Positions 1-10,224 of a stretch of DNA of 64,000 bases are shown piece after piece. The notes beneath the pieces are model-generated. The model was not told where the DNA came from and ran no database searches. It was given only the letters and a program-made list of their open reading frames with translations. Numbering within the stretch: position 1 is the first letter of the stretch; every line of letters begins with the position of its first letter. The translations under genes were made by a program, and so were the position numbers. Source of the DNA: Kuschelorhynchus macadamiae (lineage: Eukaryota > Arthropoda > Insecta > Coleoptera > Curculionidae); the NCBI GenBank assembly GCA_030620095.1, contig JAUTXW010002096.1, positions 310,001-374,000 of the forward strand, written 5' to 3'.

Positions 1-558
1 TTCTTTCTCGCGTCCGAATAGAGACTGAAGTGTTGGTGACTGCGACGCTTCCTTTTATACCCCCACTCGGGGCCGAAGGTTATATCTGCGCAGGCGTTGG
101 CCGTTATTTATGTTTTCCGGATGGTGCTGTTGTTGTTGCGCTAATTGCGCTTGAGTTTTTGCGATTTTAGATTTGTCTATTATTGTCTTCCATACTGTTG
201 GTAGTTTTAATGATTCGTCCCTTTTATTTAAATCACCTTGCTTTTCAATTTCTATGGCTTCTCGGATTATTCTGGTCTTATAATGTCTATAATCCGAGAA
301 GCCATAGAAATTGAAAAGCAAGGTGATTTAAATAAAAGGGACGAATCATTAAAACTACCAACAGTATGGAAGACAATAATAGACAAATCTAAAATCGCAA
401 AAACTCAAGCGCAATTAGCGCAACAACAACAGCACCATCCGGAAAACATAAATAACGACCAACGCCTGCGCAGATATAACCTTCGGCCCCGAGTGGGGGT
501 ATAAAAGGAAGCGTCGCAGTCACCAACACTTCAGTCTCTATTCGGACGCGAGAAAGAA
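1..558. repeat. Palindrome of a PLE 3' end (arms 1-270 and 289-558)
   Basis: Positions 1-270 are nearly the reverse complement of 289-558, with an 18-bp spacer (271-288). Both arms encode the same C-terminal peptide with few differences, one on each strand, so two copies of one element's 3' end face each other. The left arm runs off the window. The symmetry centre is near 279.5. Confidence 0.9.
289..504 (+). pseudogene. C-terminal end of a Penelope-like element polyprotein
   Basis: This is the extreme C-terminus of a Penelope-like retroelement ORF, the segment that follows the GIY-YIG endonuclease. The frame reads IIREAIEIEKQGDLNKRDES, then LKLPTVWKTII, and closes with a Q-rich and basic tail. 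The 'REAIEIEK...N.RDE...L...W' pattern is typical of PLE GIY-YIG C-termini. The reverse transcriptase and the endonuclease core are absent, so it is a remnant. A mirrored copy lies on the minus strand (55-270). Family assignment rests on remembered PLE motifs, not on a search. Confidence 0.75.
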
Positions 559-560
559 AG

Positions 561-600
561 CTTCGAAAATGCCAAATGTGATTTTGGCGAAACGTCAGCA
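561..600 (+). ncRNA. Degenerate hammerhead-like module in PLE pseudo-LTR
   Basis: A 6-bp stem, GCCAAA (571-576) with TTTGGC (583-588), is followed by GAAA (589-592), the self-complementary ACGT (592-595) and a C that would be the cleavage residue (596). This matches stem II, the GAAA box and a minimal stem III of a hammerhead. The 5' core box should be CTGANGA but reads TTCGAAAAT, so activity is unlikely. It is repeated at 1369-1408 with one stem change. Confidence 0.4.
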
Positions 601-737
601 AAACTGTTCTTTTCAGAACGACAGTAGTGAACGGATGTACACCCGGAATAAAAACACATTGTATTTTTCCATCCGTGAAGGAGTAAAAATCAACACTATA
701 CACCTCTACGGGGAGGAGATTTTCAAAGACAATCAAG

Positions 738-1334
738 ATGTATGAGAGACTGAGAGGTAAGAAAACTAATCTTTTATGTGATCTAACCTTTCAAATTAAG
801 TGTCGTGACAGCGATTTACTTCCTACTTTTACACGGTTGTCTTATCATACTAAAACTAGAAAAACTAACACCATACTTCAAAATGCTAGTAAGGCGTTAT
901 TAAAAGAACAAATCCATCAAACTAGAAAACAACTAGCCGAGACAGAGAAAGAACTTTTAAAGTTACACCTTAAACTAAGTAACATCATTCACCCTTTATT
1001 GTGGAATCGCATAGAAACTTTGGCTTTTTGGCGAACAGAAACAAATAAGAATATAAAGACAGATAAACTTTCGAAAAAGTATGACAATCTTCTAAGAAAG
1101 TCGAGTCAGCCACAAAGATCGTCAGTAGACATCGATAAATTAGTACATAATATATCATCCTACAGTCTCTCAGAAAGTGAAAAATCCGTACTGAGTAAGG
1201 GTTTTAATTTTGCGATATCTCCTAAGGAAATCCCTAAAGAAGAAATAATAGCTGGAGTGGAAGCTGTCCTTGACTCCTCTGAAGAAACAAAAGCAGAGGA
1301 GATTCGACAAGAGGTGGCAAGAATTCACTTCAGA
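738..1334 (+). pseudogene. N-terminal part of a Penelope-like element ORF, internally deleted
   Basis: The open frame from the ATG at 738 gives a basic, coiled-coil-prone region of about 130 residues (many K, E and L, for example LLKEQIHQTRKQLAETEKEL). A block then reads SLSESEKSVLSKGFNFAISP followed by KEIPKEEIIAGVEAVL, the conserved region before the PLE reverse transcriptase. At about 1334 the frame jumps straight into the 3' pseudo-LTR, so the whole RT and endonuclease are deleted. The frame then continues through the repeat into (TA)n as a meaningless Tyr-Ile run. A second, more decayed copy of the same protein region lies at 4130-5049. It cannot encode a working enzyme. Confidence 0.75.
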
Positions 1335-1461
1335 CACTTCAGTCTCTATTCGGACGCGAGAAAGAAAGCTTCGAAAATGCCAAGTGTGATTTTGGCGAAA
1401 CGTCAGCAAAACTGTTCTTTTCAGAACGACAGTAGTGAACGGATGTACACCCGGAATAAAA

Positions 1462-1465
<4 letters not shown>

Positions 1466-1518
<53 letters not shown>
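1466..1518. repeat. (TA)n microsatellite
   Basis: About 52 bp of pure TA directly abut the end of the PLE pseudo-LTR. Confidence 0.95.
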
Positions 1519-1519
<1 letters not shown>

Positions 1520-1561
1520 CATTTAATTGTTCGGCAAAAGTTCATTGAATAAGTTGATTTT

Positions 1562-2180
1562 TTTTTATTTTGATTGGTCGCCATTTTGTTTCGTCACATT
1601 TAATGCTTGCACAGAATTTTAAATAAATTTAGTAAGTAGTTTTTTAGTAATAATTTTTTAACTTTTCGCTAGGCCACAATCTTTTTTCGCCACATTTTTG
1701 GCCAAAATATTACCAGGTTATCACCATATGACCCATAATGTTTGACCAAAATTTGAAGTCAATCGGGTAAGTAGTTTTTAAGCTATGCCCCGAATTGGCA
1801 GACAGACAGGCAGAACCGACGGAATTAACAAAACCTACTTTTTAGCATCAAGGGACCCTACACGTGAATACATGTAAAACCTGGTGACTTTTTTCACGAT
1901 TATAAATATTTTATTTGGCCGCCATTTCGTTCTGTCATCTTGAATTCCTAGCACAATTTTACCAGTTCATCTCTATACCATAATTAATTATTGCATAAAA
2001 ATTCAAATTACCTGATTTTTATGCAAAAGTTGAGATAAATTGTATAAATAGTTTTTTAGAATTAATTTCTTTAGCATTTTACTAGGGCGTTATTTTCTTT
2101 CGCCATATTCAATTTTTACCAAAATGTTACCCGGGCATCCCCATTTAATCCTTAATTTTTGACCAAAATTTGAAATCAAT
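1562..2180. repeat. Diverged direct repeat, units at about 1562-1772 and 1905-2180
   Basis: Two stretches share the same order of motifs: 'CGCCATTT.GTT..GTCA', 'AGTAGTTTTTTAG', 'CTAGG', 'TTTCGCCA', 'ACCAAAAT' and 'TTTGACCAAAATTTGAA'. Related sequence recurs at 46600-46880 (and in the other tandem units) and weakly at 22610-22690, so this is a dispersed non-coding repeat family. No gene is visible between 1519 and 2400. Confidence 0.6.
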
Positions 2181-2404
2181 CAGATTCCTTTACGAGGGAA
2201 GTAAAACCATTTTTTTGAAAAACACAAAATCTAGTTGGAATCGCAAATACAAACTTTTTTATCCTAAAATTCCACCTGTTTTTCACGTTTTTATTTTTAA
2301 TCAACAGAAATTTACTTTTATTTTACTTGTACATTACCCATAAATATATTTTTGTCGCAGTTCTTTCAGTGTATCGAACGCAACGTAATAACTACAATTC
2401 GAGA

Positions 2405-2785
2405 CGCTTCCTGCATGCCAAGACTTGAAAAATTGTGCTGCGGGTAGGCAACTTAAAATACTTTTCGGTTAAAAACCTGTCCAAAAGGGTTTACGCGCTG
2501 CAGAAATACAAAGACATGAGTGCGATTTGACATTTCAAATTTTGCAGTTATGTAGACAAAGGATCAATGTAAGGCGGTAAATAGCCGTTTTGCGGGAAAG
2601 AAATTTATACGTGGCGGCATTTGCGTCAAAAAAATGGTCGAAAATAGACAACTTTACTTCGAATTTTATCATTCTAAATTCTATACATGTTTCCCTATTA
2701 AAATCACATTGAAGCTAATTAATACCTTTTATAGTTTTTACACAATACTGCAGCCGCGGAAGGCTTGCAAATGATTCCTAATATA
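2405..2785 (-). mobile_element. Partial, diverged copy of the TTAA MITE family
   Basis: In reverse orientation this matches the interior of the full elements at 12330-12851 and 20291-20815. Shared blocks include the 'CTTTGTATTnCTGCAGCGCG' region, 'GGCGGTAAA.AGCC' and the 'CTGCAG...CTTGCAAATGA' end. Its TTAA terminus next to the hAT pseudogene is missing, so it is truncated there. Confidence 0.7.
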
Positions 2786-2789
2786 AATT

Positions 2790-3405
2790 CTTTAGTAAGG
2801 TTATAAACTACGGTATATAATGCATCTGCTGTACGATTTTCGGACACATTCTTAAAACCTAAAAATCGCTCTTGAATACTTCCGTCTGTTTTAACGTAGC
2901 CTATTACTATAGATAATTGGCTAAAATTAGTGATATCATTTGTTTCGTCCAGAACAATAGCAATGTACCGCGCCTCGCCAATCTTCTGCTTAATTCTTTT
3001 TAGAATAATGGTTGCAACAGCGGAAATTAATCATTCTGGATTCGATTCGACGTTCCGCGAAAAACACTAGACTGCTCTAAATGATTTTTTAAGCAATAAT
3101 CATATTTAACCATTAAACTAAGTAAATCTTGAAAAATTCCTCTATTTGAAGAATCCCTTGTTTCGTCATGACCTCTAAATCCCAATTCCTGCTGTCCGAG
3201 AAAACAGACAACATCGATAAGTCTTCTTAATATTTGCATATTTTTATCGACTAGTTCATTGTGTTGGCGGTGACTAATTTCCAACTGTTTATTAAGGGCG
3301 TGTTCAATTCTGATTTTGTCTTATGTGTCTTTTTACAGCTTTATGGAAATTGTTTAAATCGGAAAAACCAGTTTTATTCCAGAGACCTTTTTCATTTTCA
3401 AAAAG
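2790..3405 (-). pseudogene. hAT-superfamily transposase fragment (DUF4371/ZMYM1-like)
   Basis: Read on the minus strand, this gives a DUF4371-type hAT transposase segment. It starts near 3405 with FENEKGLWNKTGFSDLNNFH and AVKRHIR, has a frame break near 3310, then HNELVDKNMQILRRLIDVV, CFLGQQELGFRGHDETRDSS and VFRGTSNRIQND. After a further break near 3027 it continues ARYIAIVLDETNDITNFSQL and GSIQERFLGFKNVSE down to about 2790. 'QELGFRGHDE' and 'LDET(N/S)DI' are hallmarks of this family, the latter near the first catalytic Asp. The BED-type zinc finger and the C-terminal dimerisation domain are missing. The frame breaks and the abutting MITE mark it as dead. It is probably transposon-derived, not a domesticated host gene. 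Confidence 0.75.
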
Positions 3406-3659
3406 TATTTAGCATTTTTAATATAAACTAAACTAATGGTTTCGTATTTCAAAAATTACATTTTAGAAGATGTTTTGTAATTTTTTTTGGGGAAGCACTG
3501 CTTCCCTTGCTTCCATGGACTGCACGCCCCTGACTCTAACAATAACAATAAATACACTCCTGTCTATAAACGAAATTTTAAATTTTTAGGGGAAAATATA
3601 ATTATTGTAGTTTAACTACATTTTTACATAGAGTTTATAGGAATGTCTTACTGGATGAA

Positions 3660-3948
3660 CTTTTCGGTTGTAGATCTTTTTTCTGTTAAGGCTTATATTT
3701 GATTTAAATCTATACAAGATAAAGTAAATTCCTTCGTTACGTTGTTAAAGAGGGATTTTTTGCCTCATGATTTGGAAGAGTATATTTGGGAGGAAATTAA
3801 GGTCGGTACTCAAGGTAGATACGAACCTATTCATATTTATATAGCTATTATAGAATCACTTTTTAACAGATTAGAAAGATATGTAGCTGAGATCACTGAA
3901 ACTAAATATTCTAAAAGTAATATTCTACCTCTCTATAATATACATTAA
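3660..3948 (+). pseudogene. LTR-retrotransposon gag fragment
   Basis: The frame around 3742-3948 encodes LLKRDFLPHDLEEYIWEEIK, then TQGRYEPIHIYIAIIESLFN and RLERYVAEIT. The pattern 'LxxxFLP...W.EI...TQG..E....Y...M..LF.RL' matches the capsid portion of Gag from Ty3-type retrotransposons. No initiation context, protease or polymerase follows: the sequence switches to PLE non-coding sequence at about 3955. It is a short dead fragment. Confidence 0.5.
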
Positions 3949-3954
3949 GCGAAA

Positions 3955-4085
3955 AACGGAAGCTTAATTAAGAAATCATGGTTTCTGGGATTAGACCGTG
4001 TCAAATTGGAATTACTTACGGCTTTTCGCATTCGATTGCACGAGGCATCTTTAGGGATCTTTAGTCCGCAAGATCTGAACAGTTT
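3955..4085 (+). mobile_element. PLE non-coding end, with an inverted partner at 21035-21105
   Basis: The block beginning 'GAAGCTTAATTAAGAAATCA' and ending near 'GACCGTGTCAAATTGG' recurs as its reverse complement at about 21035-21105, so it is a dispersed element terminus. It lies immediately upstream of the second PLE ORF remnant. Confidence 0.6.
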
Positions 4086-4129
4086 CCACGTATAATGTAG
4101 ACCGTAACCCGTATCTCAAAAAGAAGTTA

Positions 4130-5049
4130 CTTTACCAGTTCGCCTTTCTCTTTAGATGCCGAGACGAGGATGTAGTACCGAAATCACTATAGGTGAGACA
4201 TCACATTACCTCTAGAACTGCTAAGAATATTTATAAACGTGCCAGCAATGCATTAGTTAGAGAAATAATTAAGGCAATACGTCGTAATTTAGTAAACCAA
4301 TAAAAACTCACCTGAAATTAGCATTTAGACTTGAAAGAACCGTATTTATAACTTTGGACAACATAACCAATGCACAGGCAGAAAAAATTCATCAAGAAAT
4401 TACGCTTAAACAACGAAAGAAGTTTGAAGCACTGTTGAATAGAAAAAATCCAGTGAAACTCCCGCACAATACAGTTATCACCTTATAATCGAAGCCGTTA
4501 ACCGAAGCAGAACATTCCTCCTTTCCAAAGGCCAAAATTTTGCAATAGCACCGCGTACCATTCCAGTAGAAGACAAAGTGTCCTCCGTTGAAGCAGCAAT
4601 CAGAAAATTACCAGTGAAGCGAGCCGATGAAGTCAGATATGAGACAGTGAAGATCATTAAAAATTCAAAGCTACCAAAGTCGAATCTTCCCGCAGCCGAA
4701 AACACAGCGATGAAAACCTTAAATGAAGATGCGAACATTCTAGTCCTTCCAGCAGATAAAGGCAACGTTACAATCGTCATCGACAAAACGGATACGTGGA
4801 AAAGATAAATCAACTTTTGGATAACAACACCTATAAGGTTTTGCAGGTAGATCCTACATGTAAAATAGGAAGACTCATCACCAGTCTGATTAACGCATCC
4901 AGCCTACCAACAGCGGAGAAGAACTCATTAAAACCAAGCAGCTCTAAGGTTCCCAGGTTCTACGGTATTCCCAAGATACAGAACAATATACCACTTCGGC
5001 CGATCGTCAGTGCAATAGACTCGCCCACATGCCAACTAGGTAAATATCA
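4130..5049 (+). pseudogene. Penelope-like element ORF, N-terminus to start of RT
   Basis: Remnants occur in the right order across several frames. FRCRDEDVVPKS and ASNALVREIIKAIRRNL match the N-terminal region of the copy at 738. These are followed by KGQNFAIAPRTIPVEDKV, then NILVLPADKGNVTIVIDKTD, with a one-frame shift near 4805, and after it KVPRFYGIPKIQNNIPLRPI and VSAIDSP. 'VLPADKG.(A/V)T' and 'P.(L/F)YG(L/I)PK.H/Q...PLRPIVS' are diagnostic of the PLE reverse transcriptase N-terminal half. Coding similarity stops at about 5049, before the catalytic motifs. The in-frame stops (for example near 4190, 4300 and 4485) show it is non-functional. Confidence 0.8.
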
Positions 5050-5659
5050 TTCAATTTTTTTTTTATCCATTTACTGAAAAAACACGGTGTACTGTCGTGC
5101 GTTACGGTCAGACATTTTATCATGATAATAAATCTATATTTTTTTTATGTAAACATATTTAGTATTTGATAATTTAAATATTTTATTACTTGCAGACCTA
5201 TAATGCGCGTATTAAATTTTCTAGATTCAGTTAAGCTTGCGGTTGTACGTAAATAGGCTAATTAGAACTATTGTGTATATTTAAGTTATTATATCACTAT
5301 ATTTCAGTATTTATTTGACGCTAAGGATGCATGAATTCTTTCATTTCAGTGATATCATTTATTTAGTTTTTTTTTGGATACCTACGAATCTCCCTCGTAT
5401 TTGTATAAATTTGGCAGCCAATAGACTTGGTATTTAATATTATTATCGTTCAATTGGGAAGATAACATAAAGATTAAAACTTATTTTTCCTAGTTATTTT
5501 TCTGTTAATTTTGGTTCGTTGAATTATAATATTTATATAGCTTATAATTAATTGAGTTAATTAAATTGTTGTAGTATATATTTAAGCAATAGTTTTCCTT
5601 TTCAATTAAAATCATTTAAGACATACGTTTACTTTGGGGTTCTAATTTGCGCCGTCAGC
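5050..5659. other. AT-rich non-coding stretch
   Basis: I see no coding, RNA or repeat signal between the PLE truncation and the putative LTR. Confidence 0.5.
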
Positions 5660-7140
5660 CCAGCAAACCTGTGTTGAGGTTTGGCTATCCTATGTTAAAA
5701 AAAGGGAACATTTTTTTAAATTTTTGTTCCTCTGCTAAACGTATTGGTTTCACGTTTAGCAAGCCATTTTATCTTCAGAACTTTATGCAAGTCGGAAGCC
5801 ATTTTGACGGGTCAAACTCTTGAAACGTAATTTGTTAGTTTTTCCCAGAGTTACGTCAGTCGGGTAATACATTAAAATTTGTAATTACATTATTGATTAT
5901 TTAGATTAATTGTTCAAAATTTAAGAGTGTTTTTTTATGAAATTTTTATATTATATTACTTAATTTCGAGATCACGCCATGCTATGGTGACGCCTATTTC
6001 TTTTCTTTTCCTTTCAGCTCTACACCAACTTGCCTTTTTTCATACTAACTAGTTTTTTCTTAAAAACTATTAAAATTTAAATTTAAAATTTCATTTCATA
6101 TTTTTGTCTTTATCCATTTTGAAATCAGTATTTGGATTTCTAGATAAGTTTTTATTGCTAGAGGCCTAACTAGCCCCCTTTAGAACTAGCCACTAGTTGC
6201 TAGATAATTTTTTGTTGTCTGCCACAACTCTTTATTTAGGCTTGCCTAAATTAAATATTGGATGGAATTCCGATCCCAATTGCATCATAAATTCAATTTT
6301 GGTTCGAGGAAATAAGGTCATACCGGATATAATTCGTCATAAATCCTGTTCGAGAACCATTGAGGGAGAGGAGTAGGTAGGCGTTAAAACAAGAACTGAT
6401 GCAGCCTTGGGCCGTCCACAAATGTCGTGGGTTCTCCACCACATGGCGCAGCTATTAAGAGTTTTGGCAAGGTTTACAGATGTTAATTCTGTAAACTTTG
6501 GTTTTGGTGAGAAATTTCCATTTTTTTATTGTCTAAAATTTTTTATTAGTTTATTTCATCCCAAAATTTGAGTAATTAATTATCTTAACAGTGTTTAAAT
6601 TATTGGCCAATTAGGGTACATATAATTTAATATTAGTGACCGTACTTTTACAAATTATTCGACAAGAATTTTCCTTTTAATTATTGCTATTTTTTTTAAA
6701 TTATTAAATAATTCACCTGCTACGTTGATTTTGAACATTTGTCTTAGTGTAATTAAATTATTTTATAAAAAATTTGGTAACTTGTTGGTTAAATAGTTTT
6801 TTTTTATTTGGTTAAAGTACAGACAATAATTTCAGAAGAAGGATTTTCCACAAGGTCCGACTTATAACACGGCGGCACATTTCTTACTTTTTTTTATTGC
6901 GGATGGCGCCTTTTTAAAATCTTATTTAAGCTCCGTGTTATAAGACGTGTCTTCTGAAAAGGATACCGTATACATTCAATTATCGAAAAGGACAGAATGA
7001 ATAATTAAATTAGTTAAAACATCCCCTCCTGTCAACTCATGCCAGAGCCGGCAAAAGCAGCTGTCGTGCCTAGGCCCCATTAAGTGGTTTGCCTAGTAAT
7101 ATTATGTTCGTTATAACACCCATACGTTACATAATTATTT
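5660..7140 (+). mobile_element. Putative 5' LTR/leader of an LTR retrotransposon
   Basis: This stretch precedes a primer-binding-site-like sequence at 7141. A TGT (about 5670) could be the LTR start. No second LTR is present in the window, so both borders are inferred. It contains a hairpin at 6856-6942 and no open frame longer than background. Confidence 0.35.
6856..6942. repeat. Hairpin with CTTATAACACGG arms
   Basis: CTTATAACACGG (about 6861-6872) is the exact reverse complement of CCGTGTTATAAG (6931-6942). Outside it a second short pair, CAGAAG (about 6832) and CTTCTG (about 6950), extends the fold. It lies inside the putative LTR and could be the R-region structure. Confidence 0.55.
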
Positions 7141-7158
7141 TGGCGCCCAACGTAAGCC
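7141..7158 (+). promoter_or_regulatory. Primer-binding-site-like sequence
   Basis: TGGCGCCCAACGTAAGCC begins with TGGCGCC, the classic complement of a tRNA 3' end used to prime reverse transcription in retroviruses and LTR retrotransposons. It is followed about 470 bp later by a gag-like start codon. Confidence 0.5.
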
Positions 7159-7628
7159 ATTTTTAATTTTATTTAATTCAGTTTAATTAGATAAATTCTG
7201 TCGTTGTCGATATTTTTGGATGCTTAACTTTAAAGTATTGACATCGAAATTTGAAAATTTGCGGTCACTTTTTTGTTCATATTGTTTTTCACATTCTTTA
7301 TATAAAAAACCTTTACGCAATTTATTTATTGAAATCCGACAGAGACTGAGTAGTTCTGGAATTTACCGAATTTCACTTAAAAAAATTATTGCATTTTTGC
7401 TTTGTTTTTAAAAATTTAATTATTTTTTTGCGCTAATATTGACTCTGGTGTTGGTCAATATTTATTGTAATTGATTTTGTTTAGCTAAATATTTTATATA
7501 GTTATTTGTGGTATTTAGTTTGCAAATATTTGGCATTTTTTATTTATATTTTGAACAGTAATATTTTATTAATTTAGATAGGTAAATTTGAATATTTGGT
7601 TTTTGGTAAATCCTTGTATAATTAAACA

Positions 7629-7793
7629 TGGAAGGTGAAATAGTTGTAAATTGCTTAACTGAATCAGAAATCGATTATTTTCTATCTTTGTCGAGTATTA
7701 GAGCTTCTCGAAAATCACTAGCCTCAAAAAGATATAAATCTTATCCCTGTACGAGCTCCGGGAGGAATAGAATTAGGCCCGTAGGCTCTTAAA
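7629..7793 (+). pseudogene. Short gag-like leader ORF, truncated
   Basis: ATG at 7629 opens a 54-codon frame starting MEGEIVVNCLTESEIDYFLS. A start that lies about 0.5 kb downstream of a primer-binding site is the expected place for Gag. The frame stops early after a basic stretch and no further retroviral domains follow before 8.5 kb. The family is inferred from position, because the peptide alone is not diagnostic. Confidence 0.3.
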
Positions 7794-8566
7794 GTTAGGG
7801 CCTTAGTCGTAAGAGGCGACTAAATATAACCACTCGCTGGCTAACTTCCATCAATTGTAAATACAGGGGAATAGTCAAAAACACGTAATCCAAAATTTCA
7901 GGTTAAGCATTATTTCTTATACCTGGACCCCTTTTGACAGTTCTAGTTGTAAATATACTTACTTAGTACTTGTAAAAAAATAATTAGCAATTTGCTTAAG
8001 GTTGTAAATTATAATTGTAAGTCTAACTTAGTATTTTCCTTAGCGATATAAGTATTATTGTAAAATAATTTAACTTTAATTAATCCGCTAGTTAGTATTT
8101 TCTCTCTGTTTGCCTACTTTCATTAGGCCTACTGCCACACACGGTTTTCCTTGTTACTATATACCTATATCTCTGTTGAGTACTGACTTGTACTTCGAGT
8201 ATCGCAGGATTTTTTTTATTGGCTTTTATTGCATACTTGCGTAATATTAATTGCAAATATCCTCTGATTAAGTATCGGATCAATTACCGGAAGTCCTATT
8301 TTTCGTGGGCTTTTGTTAAAAAACGGCGTTTCTGGTATTTTTTATTTAAGTATTGCGGCATCTTTTAGTTCGATCGCAATATAAAAACAATAGTTTCTTC
8401 GTTTTCAAAGTTTCGACAAAACTGCGCTGGTTTCAGATGTCTATGTTCAATACGTAACATACAAAATGACAAAAACTATATGATATAATATATAATATAA
8501 AGAATATTTGAATTTTCCTCATAATTTTACTTGTGGTTAATGAATTTTGTTAAGAACTTGTAAAAA
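7794..8566. other. AT-rich non-coding stretch
   Basis: I see no convincing gene. A minus-strand open frame at 8092-8283 has no recognisable family and is treated as chance. Confidence 0.4.
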
Positions 8567-8640
8567 TTGATAGCTCAGTGGCAGGGTGCCCGAATAGCAT
8601 GGCAAAGATTGTGTGTCCCAATCTCGGCTCGGGTGATGGT
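8567..8640 (+). repeat. tRNA-like SINE head
   Basis: TAGCTCAGTGGCAGGGTGCC resembles a tRNA D-arm/A-box, and GTGTCCCAATCTCGGCTCGG about 30 bp later resembles a degraded T-arm/B-box. No complete acceptor stem can be drawn, so this is read as a tRNA-derived SINE or pseudo-tRNA. Confidence 0.4.
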
Positions 8641-9397
8641 TTATTTTTAGTTTTTATTCCGTTAGGTAGATCCGTCCGGGGTTAGCACCAGGTTTTTCAA
8701 TAAATACTTACCATTATTAAAGCCATAATAAATAACAAATCTAATATAGAAAAGTCTATAAATCTAAACATAAGACTATCTTGTGTGGATGGTGCAGCAA
8801 TTTTATAACTTTAGATCATTAAATACCAGAAAAGTATCATATAATGGAGTTGGTCTCAAAATTGAAAGCGACGACCCACGAAACTGACAGCATTTTATTT
8901 CTGGTTTACAGCAGCGTATCCATTTTGATTTTTTACTTTGAACTTTGGAAATTTGTTAGTTTATACTTATGGACTTCTTTTTGGTAGGAATAATAAGAAC
9001 TACTATTTATTTCCAAATTAGCAAAACTTTTCAGCGCATTCGGTTATTTTTCGCAGAGCAAATAAGACAGACGTCAGTTTAAAACAGCTAACTAGCTGAG
9101 TACTCTTTGAAAAGAAAAAGAAGGCTTACTGGTAACTTTTAATTAAATATCAAAATCAACACAAAACTCATCAAAGATAAAATTTTCAGGTATCCTAATT
9201 TTAGATATTCATCAGCAATTTTACGAGGATTTGAAGTAGAATAAAAGAGCTCGGATAGTTTTTAACTCCGCTTCGTCGCAGATCAAATACCGAACATTTC
9301 TTGTATTATCAAAGCTGTCAGATATCTCTAAGGAATAGCCGAACACACCTATTTTGGAAACTAAATTATGGACATAACCTCAAATTGATGGCCATAC
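8641..9397 (-). other. Non-coding, probably intron of the CIBAR1-like gene
   Basis: It directly follows the splice donor of the exon at 9398-9660 on the minus strand. I found no further CIBAR1-like coding here, so the next exon lies at lower coordinates or outside the window. Confidence 0.4.
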
Positions 9398-9660
9398 CTT
9401 TCATTTCCAGAGCTCGTGTTCTAGCGTCACCGTAATCGCTCAAAGTGGTCATGGAATCTGCAAAATTCTCTAAACCTACTGAGAGGGATTTATTAATATT
9501 TTCACTTGTAGAGAAAACCAAAGCAATTTTGGCTGCTTCATCTCCCTTGTCTCTCATCCTAGCCGCTTTACGAGCATATTGGCCAAAAACATTGCAGAGG
9601 TCTGCGAGATGTCTCTCTACCAGTTGTATGCGGTCTTGAAGAAAACTAGCCTCTTCTTCG
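9398..9660 (-). CDS. Internal exon of a CIBAR1/FAM92-like BAR-domain protein
   Basis: A 263-nt exon on the minus strand encodes 87 complete codons beginning EEEASFLQDRIQ, then VERHLADLCNVFGQYARK, AARMRDKGDEAAKIALVFST and VGLENFADSMTTLSDYGDAR. It matches the first BAR-domain helix of CIBAR1/FAM92 proteins (pattern 'VE.HF..LC..F..Y.RK.AR.RDK.D...........ET..L..GL..FAD....L.DY'). Those proteins bind Chibby and curved membrane at the ciliary base and mitochondria. Splice sites are clear: acceptor ATTTTCAG just above 9660 (phase 2) and donor AAAG|GTATGG at 9398/9397 (phase 1). There are no stops or frameshifts, so it looks like a living host exon. Flanking exons were not found. The gene symbol is left blank because only one exon is visible. 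Confidence 0.8.
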
Positions 9661-10222
9661 CTGAAAATGATTTTCATATGCATTTAATTTTATTTTATAA
9701 ATTGCTTAACAACATATTATTAAAAGAACGTTATGTAACTGTCCTTGAATATATAATTTAAGTTGTCCCACACTTTACACAAGTATACAAGTAACACCTC
9801 GTCATGTTGGTCTGCTTATACCCTTCAATTTATATACACAAATAACACCTTTTTAGTGGTTCAACTGCTGTAATTAACTCCCACCTGTTAGCCTATACTC
9901 TTACGAGGGTATCTTTAAATAATTCTATTCACGCTTTTTGTCACAGTACCTGATGCGTCTTACTTTAATTCACCTCATACCCTTGATTTCACCTTACCGC
10001 ATTATATCCTCTCTTCACTTACCGTAAATACGATCTTAGTGCTGTCCCAGGTATATAGCCACTTTCTCGCGAGTTCGCATTACCACTGTGTTGTTATCTA
10101 CAACCAACTTCTTAACTACCTTAATTCTACACATCATATAATTCCAATGCGCATTTGTTTTGGTAATGATTAATATAATTAAAAATAGAAGAAATTGTCC
10201 ATATTTGTCAAAGAGACCTAGT
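9661..10222 (-). other. Non-coding, probably upstream intron of the CIBAR1-like gene
   Basis: It lies upstream of the exon acceptor. No first exon is evident. The minus-strand open frame at 10036-10299 overlaps a repeat arm and has no recognisable domain. Confidence 0.35.
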
Positions 10223-10224
10223 TT

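Larger units (their letters stand above)
527..1466 (+). repeat. 132-bp direct repeats (527-658 and 1335-1466), PLE pseudo-LTRs
   Basis: The block at 527-658 recurs at 1335-1466 with a constant offset of 808 bp and only a few substitutions. The repeats bracket the 5' part of a PLE ORF, the arrangement expected of the pseudo-LTRs of head-to-tail PLE copies. The second repeat runs directly into a (TA)n tract. Confidence 0.85.

Noticed and set aside
5049..5060. Splice donor (GGTAAATAT) at the end of the second PLE fragment
   Set aside because: No continuation of the RT frame was found downstream, so truncation is simpler than an intron.
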